Of a DNA stretch of 13,815 nt, positions 6,506-13,404 are shown in pieces. The position numbers and the translations under genes are program-made. This DNA comes from an uncultured Bacteroidota bacterium (GTDB lineage: Bacteria > Bacteroidota > Bacteroidia > Bacteroidales > SZUA-534), in the NCBI GenBank assembly GCA_937899145.1, contig CALBPW010000525.1, positions 1 through 13,815 of the forward strand, in the 5' to 3' direction. The stretch's first letter is position 1, and each line of letters begins with the position of its first letter. The notes under the pieces are model-generated. The model searched no databases. It worked only from the letters and a program-made list of their open reading frames with translations, and was not told where the DNA came from.

Positions 6506-7119
6506 AAAAAACATTATACCTGACAATTGTAACAGTTTTATTTTCAACCTGTTCTAACGATACGGATTGTTCCGGTTTTCCCGAAAAGCGAAAAGTGTGG
6601 CTCCCATATTACAAAGGCGAACTGGTGAATTTCAGCAGCGGAAATGCCAGCCAATCTTTCGCTTTCAACGATGTTTACAGCACATTGCCATACACTATCC
6701 ACGGCAACGAATCGCTCGATTGCGAGTGCATGACACACTGCTACTCCGACATCGATTCAGCTAACAATATCCAGATGAAATGCGATGCCGAAAAATTGAA
6801 ATTGCGTACCGAATACAAAATTCAATTTCAACACTTCGGATGGCAAAGCAAATACTATGTGCCGACACAAATCGATTTCTTTGAGTTTGACATCAAAACA
6901 GACGACAAAATTGAAGGCGGCGAAATTATAGACGAATTGGAACTTAATAATCAGATTTACAACGATGTGCTAAAAATCGAAATCGACACTATTTCAAACA
7001 AAAAAACAGAAATATACAAAGTGTATTTGGCGCCAGAATGTGGCATTATCCGCTACGATTACCGGAACGGAAAAAGTTTCAAGATAACTGATGCTGCCAC
7101 TATTATTGACTCACTCTAA
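6502..7119 (+). CDS. Putative lipoprotein of unknown function
   Basis: I place the start at ATG 6502, inside the ATGA overlap with the DUF262 stop, because it gives a signal peptide (MKKTLYLTIVTVLFSTC). Cys17 could be lipidated: FSTC is a loose lipobox, though acceptable by Bacteroidetes standards. The 205-residue product is otherwise soluble and beta-rich. It has four further Cys in the first half (C23, and ECMTHC with a later C), some possibly in disulfides or metal binding. The C-terminal half, with EIYKVYLAPECGIIRYDYRNGKSF, resembles outer-membrane lipoprotein beta folds. I do not recognise a named family. The translational coupling to DUF262 suggests a functional or at least regulatory link. 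Confidence 0.72.
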   Translation: MKKTLYLTIVTVLFSTCSNDTDCSGFPEKRKVWLPYYKGELVNFSSGNASQSFAFNDVYSTLPYTIHGNESLDCECMTHCYSDIDSANNIQMKCDAEKLKLRTEYKIQFQHFGWQSKYYVPTQIDFFEFDIKTDDKIEGGEIIDELELNNQIYNDVLKIEIDTISNKKTEIYKVYLAPECGIIRYDYRNGKSFKITDAATIIDSL

Positions 7120-7152
7120 ACTTATAACCATCTAAACCCTTAACAAACAAAC

Positions 7153-8700
7153 ATGGACGACTGTTTAGTAAAAACATACGGCTCGGCAGTTTTAGGCATC
7201 GATGCAATAACAATAACCATTGAAGTAAACATATCAGGCGGCATGGCGTTTCACCTTGTTGGTTTGCCCGATAGCGCTGTGAAAGAGAGCCAACCGCGTA
7301 TCAATGCGGCACTTATGAACAACGGCTTTCATTTTCCCGGAAAAAGCATCATTATCAATATGGCGCCTGCCGACATACGCAAAGAAGGTTCGGCTTACGA
7401 TTTACCGCTTGCCATCGGCATTTTGGCAGCATCTGGACAAATATCAGCCGCACAACTCGAAGATTATGTAATAATGGGCGAATTATCGCTTGATGGCAGT
7501 CTCCAACCCATAAAAGGCTCATTACCAATTGCTATCAAAGCGCGCGAAGAGGGTTTTAAAGGATTTATTCTGCCAAAACAAAACGCCCGCGAAGCCGCAG
7601 TTGTTAACAATTTGGAAGTTTATGGGGTTGAAAATTTACGCGAAGTTGCCGACTTTTTAAACGGAACTGCAAAACTTGAACCCACAATTGTAAATACACG
7701 CGAAGAATTTGCAAATAGCACAAACCATTGGGACTCAGACTTTTGCGATGTCAGAGGACAAGAAAACGTGAAACGTGCAATGGAGATTGCCGCCGCCGGT
7801 GGGCACAATGTGATAATGATTGGTCCGCCGGGAGCGGGCAAAACAATGTTGGCAAAACGATTGCCTTCAATTTTACCGCCTTTCACATTGCACGAAGCTT
7901 TAGAAACTACAAAAATCCATTCAGTTGCCGGCAAAATCGATAAAGATACAAGTCTGATGACCAAACGGCCATTCCGTTCTCCTCATCACACCATTAGCGA
8001 TGTCGCTCTTGTTGGCGGCGGCACATTCCCTCAACCGGGCGAAATTTCGTTGGCGCACAATGGCGTTCTCTTTCTTGACGAACTGCCTGAATTTCAGCGA
8101 ACTGTGCTTGAAGTAATGCGCCAGCCGCTTGAAGACCGCGTTATCACCATCTCACGCGCAAGGTTCACGGTGGAATATCCTGCAAGTTTTATGTTGGTAG
8201 CCAGCATGAATCCTTGCCCGTGCGGCTACTACAATCACCCTGAAAAAGAGTGCACATGCTCACCAATAATGCGGCAGAAATATATGAGCCGAATATCAGG
8301 TCCATTACTCGACCGCATCGATATTCATATTGAAGTGGTGCCTGTACCATTTGACAAACTGTCGGGCAAAGAGCAACTCGAAACAAGCGCGCAAATACGC
8401 GAACGTGTTACAAAAGCCCGCGCCATACAGCAAGAGCGATTTGCTGATTATCAGGGAGTCCACTGCAACGCACAGATGACAACACGACTTATCAGAAAGC
8501 ACTGCGCACTTGATGCGGAGTGTCAACAGATGATAAAACTTGCAATGGAAAAAACTGGTATGTCGGCACGCGCTTACGACCGTATTCTGAAGGTATCGCG
8601 CACCATTGCCGACCTTGCTGGCGATGCTGACATCAAACCTGAACATTTGGCTGAGGCTATTCAATATCGCAGCCTCGATAGAGATAACTGGGGGGTGTGA
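7153..8700 (+). CDS. comM: ComM/YifB family Mg-chelatase-like AAA+ ATPase
   Basis: The 515-residue protein has the complete family layout. An N-terminal domain (about 1-175) carries GLPDSAVKES and GSAYDLPLAIG. The AAA+ core (about 195-400) has Walker A GPPGAGKT (224-231), Walker B VLFLDE (305-310), FRSPHHT (274-280), the Cys cluster NPCPCGYY...CTC (353-369) and LLDRID (385-390). A C-terminal helical lid (about 440-510) contains GMSARAYDRILKVSRTIADL. ComM is a hexameric helicase that drives branch migration during integration of incoming DNA in natural transformation, and is widespread even in bacteria not known to be competent. The length matches the family. It lies 33 nt after the lipoprotein gene and may be the last gene of that transcript. 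A strong stem-loop terminator follows 40 nt later. Confidence 0.95.
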   Translation: MDDCLVKTYGSAVLGIDAITITIEVNISGGMAFHLVGLPDSAVKESQPRINAALMNNGFHFPGKSIIINMAPADIRKEGSAYDLPLAIGILAASGQISAAQLEDYVIMGELSLDGSLQPIKGSLPIAIKAREEGFKGFILPKQNAREAAVVNNLEVYGVENLREVADFLNGTAKLEPTIVNTREEFANSTNHWDSDFCDVRGQENVKRAMEIAAAGGHNVIMIGPPGAGKTMLAKRLPSILPPFTLHEALETTKIHSVAGKIDKDTSLMTKRPFRSPHHTISDVALVGGGTFPQPGEISLAHNGVLFLDELPEFQRTVLEVMRQPLEDRVITISRARFTVEYPASFMLVASMNPCPCGYYNHPEKECTCSPIMRQKYMSRISGPLLDRIDIHIEVVPVPFDKLSGKEQLETSAQIRERVTKARAIQQERFADYQGVHCNAQMTTRLIRKHCALDAECQQMIKLAMEKTGMSARAYDRILKVSRTIADLAGDADIKPEHLAEAIQYRSLDRDNWGV

Positions 8701-8739
8701 TTACAATCCATTCGCCAATTTGCCATTTACCAATAACAA

Positions 8740-8775
8740 AAAAGCGACTCTTTTGAAGTCGCTTTTCTTTTTTTT
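8740..8775. terminator. Bidirectional intrinsic terminator between comM and ferredoxin
   Basis: AAAAGCGACT (8740-8749) pairs perfectly with AGTCGCTTTT (8757-8766) across a 7-nt loop. A long T-rich run follows on the plus strand (8763-8775), and T-richness also follows on the minus strand. It sits between converging genes and can serve both comM and the ferredoxin gene. Confidence 0.88.
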
Positions 8776-8784
8776 GTCTCTTTT

Positions 8785-8952
8785 TTATCCAAGTTTTGGA
8801 GCTTCAACCGGACAAACACCTGCACAAGTGCCACACTCAGTACACTTATCTGCATCAATAACGTAGATGTCGCCTTCTGAAATTGCCTCAACCGGACACT
8901 CGCTTATACATGTTCCACATGCTAAGCACTCTTCTGAAATCTTGTAAGCCAT
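8785..8952 (-). CDS. 2[4Fe-4S] bacterial-type ferredoxin, 55 residues
   Basis: The frame from ATG 8952 to TAA 8785 encodes 55 residues with two classic cluster motifs. C-x2-C-x2-C-x3-CP lies at 9-20 (CLACGTCISECP) and again at 37-48 (CTECGTCAGVCP). This is the compact clostridial-type ferredoxin: each cluster is bound by three Cys of one motif plus the last Cys of the other. It carries low-potential electrons in the cytoplasm, typically for pyruvate:ferredoxin oxidoreductase, hydrogenase or Rnf in anaerobes. Length and the pseudo-twofold symmetry match the family exactly. It stands alone, with its own promoter 24-55 nt upstream of the start codon and a terminator just downstream. Confidence 0.95.
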   Translation of the reverse strand: MAYKISEECLACGTCISECPVEAISEGDIYVIDADKCTECGTCAGVCPVEAPKLG

Positions 8953-8975
8953 AATTATAGTTTTTAAAAGTTGCT

Positions 8976-9008
8976 CAAAGATACATCAATTATTAATTGA
9001 TATTACAA
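8976..9008 (-). promoter_or_regulatory. Bacteroidetes-type promoter of the ferredoxin gene
   Basis: On the minus strand TATCTTTG (8983-8976) matches TAnnTTTG exactly, and TTG (9008-9006) lies 22 nt upstream, as expected for the -33 element. Transcription would start near 8970, about 18 nt before the ATG. Confidence 0.65.
8985..9001. promoter_or_regulatory. Perfect palindrome between the promoter boxes
   Basis: ATCAATTA-T-TAATTGAT is a perfect 8-bp inverted repeat around one base. It lies in the spacer between the -33 and -7 boxes of the ferredoxin promoter, the position of a repressor operator. It is AT-rich, so chance is possible. Confidence 0.35.
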
Positions 9009-9016
9009 CTAAAAAA

Positions 9017-9682
9017 CTAATTTATTTTTTTTGATGCGATAATCGTTTGACGACCAGACACTTTCTGACCTAACGATACCTTAACGGCGTAGTTGAGGGG
9101 TAAAAACAAATCGACACGAGAGCCAAAACGAATAAAACCAAGTTCCTCACCTACAGTGCGTTGCTCGTCTTGTTTAACAAATGTCAAAATACGGCGTGCG
9201 ACTGCGCCTGCCACTTGCTTTACAAGAACGATACTACCGTCAGCTTGTGTTATAGCAACGGCAGTATGCTCGTTTAGGTCAGACGATTTTGGAGTTATGG
9301 CACGTGTGAATTCGCCATCAAAATGTAGCACTTGTTTGATTTTTCCCGATGTCGGCATCCAATTGATATGAACATTCCAACACGACATAAAGATTGAAAC
9401 CTGAATTTGACGTTCGTTGACAAAACTTGACGGTTCAATCTCTTCAATTGCAACAATTGTGCCGTCGGCAGGGCATAAAATATCGTTATCGGTTAATGCA
9501 GGCATTTTCCGATTCGGATAACGGAAAAATCGCAATACAAACAAAAGTACCAAGCACGAGGCCACAACAAATAGCGACACCACTAATAAATTATGAGGGA
9601 CGATATAAACTATCGCGTTAATTATCAATAATATGCCTAAGGTTTTCAGTATTACACTATAGCCAGCAGGATGAATACGCAT
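9017..9682 (-). CDS. psd: Phosphatidylserine decarboxylase proenzyme
   Basis: The 221-residue protein is the short (PSD-A type) proenzyme. It has two N-terminal membrane segments (about 10-28 and 31-52), then CPADGTIVAIEE (70-81), MSCWNVHINWMP (99-110) with the conserved His105, and the self-cleavage site RFGSRVDLFLP (185-195). Cleavage between Gly187 and Ser188 turns Ser188 into the pyruvoyl cofactor of the small subunit. The enzyme converts phosphatidylserine to phosphatidylethanolamine at the cytoplasmic membrane. It follows cdsA by 12 nt, an obvious operon, since CdsA supplies the CDP-diacylglycerol used to make phosphatidylserine. The pssA gene for the middle step is not directly adjacent. 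Confidence 0.94.
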   Translation of the reverse strand: MRIHPAGYSVILKTLGILLIINAIVYIVPHNLLVVSLFVVASCLVLLFVLRFFRYPNRKMPALTDNDILCPADGTIVAIEEIEPSSFVNERQIQVSIFMSCWNVHINWMPTSGKIKQVLHFDGEFTRAITPKSSDLNEHTAVAITQADGSIVLVKQVAGAVARRILTFVKQDEQRTVGEELGFIRFGSRVDLFLPLNYAVKVSLGQKVSGRQTIIASKKIN

Positions 9683-9694
9683 AATGGTTTGTTA

Positions 9695-10504
9695 TTATGA
9701 AATTAATTGCAAATATGTCAAAATAATGGGAATTGCCAATATGATACTGTCAAAACGGTCGAGGATTCCTCCGTGCCCGGGCAAAATATTGCTTGAATCT
9801 TTTATGCCGATGGTGCGCTTAAATTGCGATTCGACAAGGTCGCCAAGTGTGCCAAAACAGATTGTAAGTAGCGCCAAAACAACCCATTGCATTGTAGTAA
9901 GCACATCGTAAAAATGTGCCAAAATGAATGCTGCGCCAACTGCGGCTAACGCACCGCCAAAAAAACCTTCCCACGATTTTTTAGGAGATATGCGTTCAAA
10001 CATTTTATGTTTACCAAACAGCACTCCAAAACAATATGCACCAGTATCATTTGTCCATATTATGATAAACATCCCTAAAACAACCATACACTGATAACTG
10101 CCGCCATAAAATGCAAGCGGGCTTATCAACGCAAAGGGCAAAGCTATGTAAAATAACCCATAAAATGTTGATGATAAGGTTTTTATCGGCTCGTCGTAAT
10201 GACCAAATAATACAAATACAAAGATTAGAAAAACGAGTGGAATTACAGTTAAAATGTATTTTGCATCTATAATTTGCGCAATAGCTAAAAATGTGATTAT
10301 AAAGCTAATGGCACCAACTATGATACTATAAATACCAATCGGTTTGTAACCATGCTTTTTAATAATGTTGTAAAATTCGGTTTGGGCTAATATACTGATG
10401 ACCAAGAACAAAAACGCAAATGTCCATTGATTAATCAATATCCCTGATATTAAGACAGTTAGAAAGATAACACCTGTTATTAATCGTTGCCAAAAATTAT
10501 TCAT
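9695..10504 (-). CDS. cdsA: Phosphatidate cytidylyltransferase (CDP-diglyceride synthase)
   Basis: The 269-residue polytopic membrane protein has about seven or eight hydrophobic segments. It carries the CDP-diglyceride synthase signature at 226-252: SQFKR, then KDSSNILPGHGG, then LDRFD, agreeing at all conserved positions. WTNDTGAYCFGVLFGKHK (150-167) and ISPKKSWEGFFGG (172-184) are also typical. The enzyme makes CDP-diacylglycerol from phosphatidate and CTP, the branch point for all phospholipids. The start at 10504 overlaps the end of the DUF2007 gene by 8 nt, indicating translational coupling. The block ftsH - DUF2007 - cdsA, here with psd after it, is familiar from Bacteroidetes. Confidence 0.96.
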   Translation of the reverse strand: MNNFWQRLITGVIFLTVLISGILINQWTFAFLFLVISILAQTEFYNIIKKHGYKPIGIYSIIVGAISFIITFLAIAQIIDAKYILTVIPLVFLIFVFVLFGHYDEPIKTLSSTFYGLFYIALPFALISPLAFYGGSYQCMVVLGMFIIIWTNDTGAYCFGVLFGKHKMFERISPKKSWEGFFGGALAAVGAAFILAHFYDVLTTMQWVVLALLTICFGTLGDLVESQFKRTIGIKDSSNILPGHGGILDRFDSIILAIPIILTYLQLIS

Positions 10505-10703
10505 TGTTATGGCTTTTTATAATGTTTAGTGACTGCTCGGCTTGTTGCGCTTGTACAAAAATTTCAATTTCGCCAAACATATACGATGAATCTTGCTTAT
10601 TCATTACAATAGGTTCGATATCAGCATTTTCAAGCAAGCCTTTTACAAGTTCTGCCTCGTATGGCTTATTTGTGCAATATACTGATACCCAATCGTTTTC
10701 CAT
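10497..10703 (-). CDS. DUF2007 small protein
   Basis: This 68-residue protein matches the DUF2007 family (putative signal-transducing proteins) in size and pattern: WVSVYCTNKPYEAELVKGLLENADIEPIVMN, then a FGEIEIFVQAQQAEQSLNII end. The fold is predicted as beta-alpha-beta, PII-like. Its function is unknown. The gene ends 8 nt inside cdsA, so the two are coupled. It lies 86 nt after the ftsH stop, with a hairpin cluster in between. Confidence 0.82.
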   Translation of the reverse strand: MENDWVSVYCTNKPYEAELVKGLLENADIEPIVMNKQDSSYMFGEIEIFVQAQQAEQSLNIIKSHNNE

Positions 10704-10729
10704 ATCTCAAATTTTATTGTTGAACTGAT

Positions 10730-10773
10730 GTCCCGATGGTTATCGGGACGGATAACCGGAGAATCGTTCTCCG
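10730..10773. promoter_or_regulatory. Interlocking hairpins between ftsH and DUF2007
   Basis: Three perfect inverted repeats share this stretch. A: GTCCCGAT 10730-10737 with ATCGGGAC 10742-10749. B: GGTTATC 10738-10744 with GATAACC 10751-10757. C: CGGAGAA 10757-10763 with TTCTCCG 10767-10773. A and B share bases 10742-10744, so they exclude each other, and B and C share 10757. No T-run follows, so this is not a standard terminator. It may be a processing site, an attenuator-like switch or a dispersed repeat. Confidence 0.6.
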
Positions 10774-10789
10774 ACTAAACTTTTCAACT

Positions 10790-12853
10790 TTATTCTTTAC
10801 TCCCTACACTTTGCTCTTTACCCTCTTTATTCTCATCTTTTGCCTTGTCTTCAACTACCTCAGCGCCAGCGCTTTCATTTTCCGTCTTCGATTCGTAATA
10901 TGGTGTTTTTCCGCCCGGGCGAGGACCTAAAATGCGTTCAAGGTCTTCAGCAAAAAGCACCTCGCGTTCAAGCAGTAATTCAGCCAATTTGTGATGTTCT
11001 TCGGTAAAATTTGTCAGCACATTTTTAGCCATATTGTAGGCGACGTCAATTATGCGGCGTGTTTCCCCGTCGATAGTGCGGGCGGTTTCCTCGCTATAAG
11101 GTTTTGAGAAGGCGTATTCCGATTGCCCTGACGAGTCGTAATAGCTGATGTTTGCAAGTTTGGGGCTCATTCCGTAGTAGCAAACCATAGCATAGGCGTG
11201 TTTTGTAGCGCGTTCAAGGTCGTTGAGCGCGCCTGTCGATATTTCGCCAAAGAACAAATCTTCGGCAGCCCTGCCGCCAAGTGTTTCCACCAATAAAGCA
11301 TGAAGCTCTGCTTCGGTATTTAAGTATTTCTCCTCTTCGGGCACATTCATGACATAACCCAGAGCGCCCATAGTACGGGGAACTATCGTAATCTTCTGCA
11401 CAGGCTCGGAGTTTTTCTGTAGCGCGGATACAAGAGCATGACCTATCTCATGGTAAGAAACTATCCGACGCTCCTCCTTGCTCATAATGCGATCTTTCTT
11501 CTCCTTACCGACAAGCACGACCTCTACGGAATCCATGAGGTCCTTCTGATTCACATACTGTCTGCCGGACTTGACCGCATTTATCGCCGCCTCGTTTACC
11601 ATATTTGCAAGATCGGAACCGACAGCACCAGAAGTCGCAAGCGCCACAGCCTCAAAGTCAACAGATTCGTCTAGCTTCACGTCCTTTGCATGAACCTTAA
11701 GCGTATCTATTCTTCCCTTTAAGTCAGGCTTATCCACGATAACGCGCCTGTCGAAACGTCCGGGCCTTAACAGAGCCTTATCCAGCGAATCAGGACGGTT
11801 CGTAGCTCCAAGCACAAGTATTCCCTTCGAGGAATCAAAGCCGTCCATCTCGGAAAGCAACTGATTAAGCGTCTGCTCACGCTCGTCATTTCCTCCGCCG
11901 TATCTGGAATCACGGCTCTTGCCTATAGCATCTATCTCATCTATGAATATGATACAGGGAGCATTCTTCTCAGCGTCATTAAATAAATCCCTGACTCTGG
12001 ATGCTCCGACGCCTACGAACATCTCTACAAAATCAGAGCCCGCAAGAGAATAAAAAGGCACATGCGCTTCGCCCGCCACGGCCTTTGCAAGCAAGGTCTT
12101 ACCTGTGCCGGGAGGGCCTACAAGCAATGCGCCTTTAGGCAGTCTTGCGCCAATATGTACGTATTTCTGCGGATTATGCAGGAAGTCCACCATCTCCTGA
12201 AGACTTTCCTTGGCTTCATCCTGTCCCGCAACGTCCTTAAATGAAACTCCCGTATCTTTCGTTACATAAGCCTTGGACGCACTCTTGCCGACGCCTAAGA
12301 TGCCCCCGCCGGAACCACCCATGCGTCGCATGAACAATGAAAGCAAGCCCCATACCAGCACCAAGGGCAATACGAAATTTACGATAGTCGATATTATCCA
12401 GCTCGACCTGTCCGGTATGCTGTGGGAATAATCAATGCCCGCTTCCTCAAGCCTCGATACGAGATCCGGATCGTCCACTATGCCGGTATAATAAGTCATA
12501 AGAAGCGACGCCTTGCCGTCCTCAGACTTCGGCGTAATATTTATCTGATCGTCAGTTATTTCAACCTCAGCTACCTGCCCTGCTTCAAGCATGGCTAAAA
12601 ACTGGCTGTAAGGTATCTCCTGAGTGGTTGACTGAGACACAGCTCTCGTCATGAAGCTCATGCCGAGAAGAGTTATAAGCGTGGCTATGATCAGGACATA
12701 TATGGTCTGCCTGTTCCGGGGATCTCTGCCGGGACCTCTGTTACCTCCGTTATTGCCGCCGTTTCCCCTGTTATTATAGCCGCCTCCCTGGTCGCCCCCT
12801 CCGGGACCGCCGCCGTAGCCGTTATAATTATTGTAGTTATTATTTTCGTCCAT
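10790..12853 (-). CDS. ftsH: ATP-dependent zinc metalloprotease FtsH (apparent hybrid of two lineages)
   Basis: The 687-residue frame is complete and has every FtsH feature. There is a Gly/Asn-rich cytoplasmic lead (1-48), TM1 (about 50-68), an external domain (about 75-150), TM2 (about 152-176), AAA+ core with Walker A GPPGTGKT (246-253), Walker [12 protein letters not shown] (301-311) and [13 protein letters not shown]...RPGRFDRR (349-370), zinc site HEIGH (468-472), and third ligand probably Asp545. It degrades membrane and regulatory proteins. The N-terminal two thirds, including the [13 protein letters not shown] lead and the [12 protein letters not shown] segment, read as Lachnospiraceae. 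From [21 protein letters not shown] to the end, including [21 protein letters not shown], it reads as Bacteroidetes. The product may therefore not exist in any single organism. The downstream neighbours fit the Bacteroidetes half, the upstream ones the Firmicutes half. Confidence 0.95.
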   Translation of the reverse strand: MDENNNYNNYNGYGGGPGGGDQGGGYNNRGNGGNNGGNRGPGRDPRNRQTIYVLIIATLITLLGMSFMTRAVSQSTTQEIPYSQFLAMLEAGQVAEVEITDDQINITPKSEDGKASLLMTYYTGIVDDPDLVSRLEEAGIDYSHSIPDRSSWIISTIVNFVLPLVLVWGLLSLFMRRMGGSGGGILGVGKSASKAYVTKDTGVSFKDVAGQDEAKESLQEMVDFLHNPQKYVHIGARLPKGALLVGPPGTGKTLLAKAVAGEAHVPFYSLAGSDFVEMFVGVGASRVRDLFNDAEKNAPCIIFIDEIDAIGKSRDSRYGGGNDEREQTLNQLLSEMDGFDSSKGILVLGATNRPDSLDKALLRPGRFDRRVIVDKPDLKGRIDTLKVHAKDVKLDESVDFEAVALATSGAVGSDLANMVNEAAINAVKSGRQYVNQKDLMDSVEVVLVGKEKKDRIMSKEERRIVSYHEIGHALVSALQKNSEPVQKITIVPRTMGALGYVMNVPEEEKYLNTEAELHALLVETLGGRAAEDLFFGEISTGALNDLERATKHAYAMVCYYGMSPKLANISYYDSSGQSEYAFSKPYSEETARTIDGETRRIIDVAYNMAKNVLTNFTEEHHKLAELLLEREVLFAEDLERILGPRPGGKTPYYESKTENESAGAEVVEDKAKDENKEGKEQSVGSKE
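11255..11341. other. Probable junction between Bacteroidetes and Lachnospiraceae sequence
   Basis: Residues 505-533 of FtsH lie here. The residues before them ([26 protein letters not shown]) have Firmicutes character; the residues after them ([21 protein letters not shown]) have Bacteroidetes character. The near-invariant GGRAAED (11278-11258) is a natural place for two genomes to share identical bases. The exact point cannot be fixed by eye. Confidence 0.65.
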
Positions 12854-12862
12854 AACTCTATT

Positions 12863-12891
12863 ATTATAAAGGTCAACGGCTTGTTTTACAA
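12863..12891 (-). promoter_or_regulatory. Sigma70-type promoter-like site before ftsH
   Basis: On the minus strand TTGTAA (12891-12886) and TATAAT (12868-12863) are separated by 17 nt, the classical -35/-10 layout and unlike the TAnnTTTG boxes of the left segment. The -10 ends only 9 nt before the ATG, which would leave an almost leaderless mRNA, so the match may be chance. Confidence 0.3.
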
Positions 12892-12936
12892 ATAGAAAAT
12901 AATGGAAAAGCGCATTTGATGTATTTAATAAGATAC

Positions 12937-12966
12937 TTGCTAAGATAAGCCTTTGTAAAGTATACT
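12937..12966 (+). promoter_or_regulatory. Sigma70-type promoter-like site before the PilZ gene
   Basis: TTGCTA (12937-12942) and TATACT (12961-12966), 18 nt apart, resemble a -35/-10 pair with start near 12973, about 37 nt before the ATG at 13010. The -10 has one mismatch, and the -35 matches mainly in TTG. Confidence 0.4.
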
Positions 12967-13009
12967 GGTATAGTTGTGGGAATTTCGCAACATCAAGATC
13001 TGGAAGATT

Positions 13010-13402
13010 ATGGAAGAGAAACGTCAGTACGAAAGAATAGATACCGCATATACTGCGCTGTATTGCTCTTATTGCGGAGTCAGAGCTGCTAAGATAAAGG
13101 ATCTGTCCAAGTCAGGGGCAGCACTTGTCTTTAAGGACGAGATAGATGCCGCAACCGGGGACAATGCGACCATTCATTTCTTCTCCCGTGACACGGGAAC
13201 GCTTGTCGCCAAGGCTGAGTGTCATATAGTAAGGGTCTTCAGTGAGAACGGCAACATGGCAATAGGCATACATTTCGATAAGGAAAATAAAAACGTAGAC
13301 ACCGTCATGGATTTCCTTGAGGGTCAGCTCACGCAACAAGCCAAGATGCTATCGTGTCACCATAAAAGCATACACGAAAGCACCATAGCATATCGTTTCT
13401 AA
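13010..13402 (+). CDS. PilZ domain protein (probable c-di-GMP binding)
   Basis: Starting from ATG 13010 the protein has 130 residues and is essentially one PilZ domain. It has the N-terminal RxxxR motif (R5-QYE-R9) and the D/NxSxxG motif (DLSKSG, 31-36), both needed for cyclic di-GMP binding, followed by beta-barrel strands ending in MAIGIHFD. A longer frame starts at TTG 12974, but ATG 13010 puts the RxxxR motif near the N-terminus as usual. PilZ proteins pass c-di-GMP signals to motility, adhesion or polysaccharide export. They are common in Lachnospiraceae and uncommon in Bacteroidales, which supports a foreign origin of this end of the contig. The stop is only 2 nt from the converging galE stop. 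Confidence 0.85.
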   Translation: MEEKRQYERIDTAYTALYCSYCGVRAAKIKDLSKSGAALVFKDEIDAATGDNATIHFFSRDTGTLVAKAECHIVRVFSENGNMAIGIHFDKENKNVDTVMDFLEGQLTQQAKMLSCHHKSIHESTIAYRF

Positions 13403-13404
13403 CA

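Noticed and set aside
12974..13009. Longer PilZ start at a TTG codon
   Set aside because: It adds 12 residues not typical of PilZ and begins at the expected transcription start of the upstream promoter-like site.
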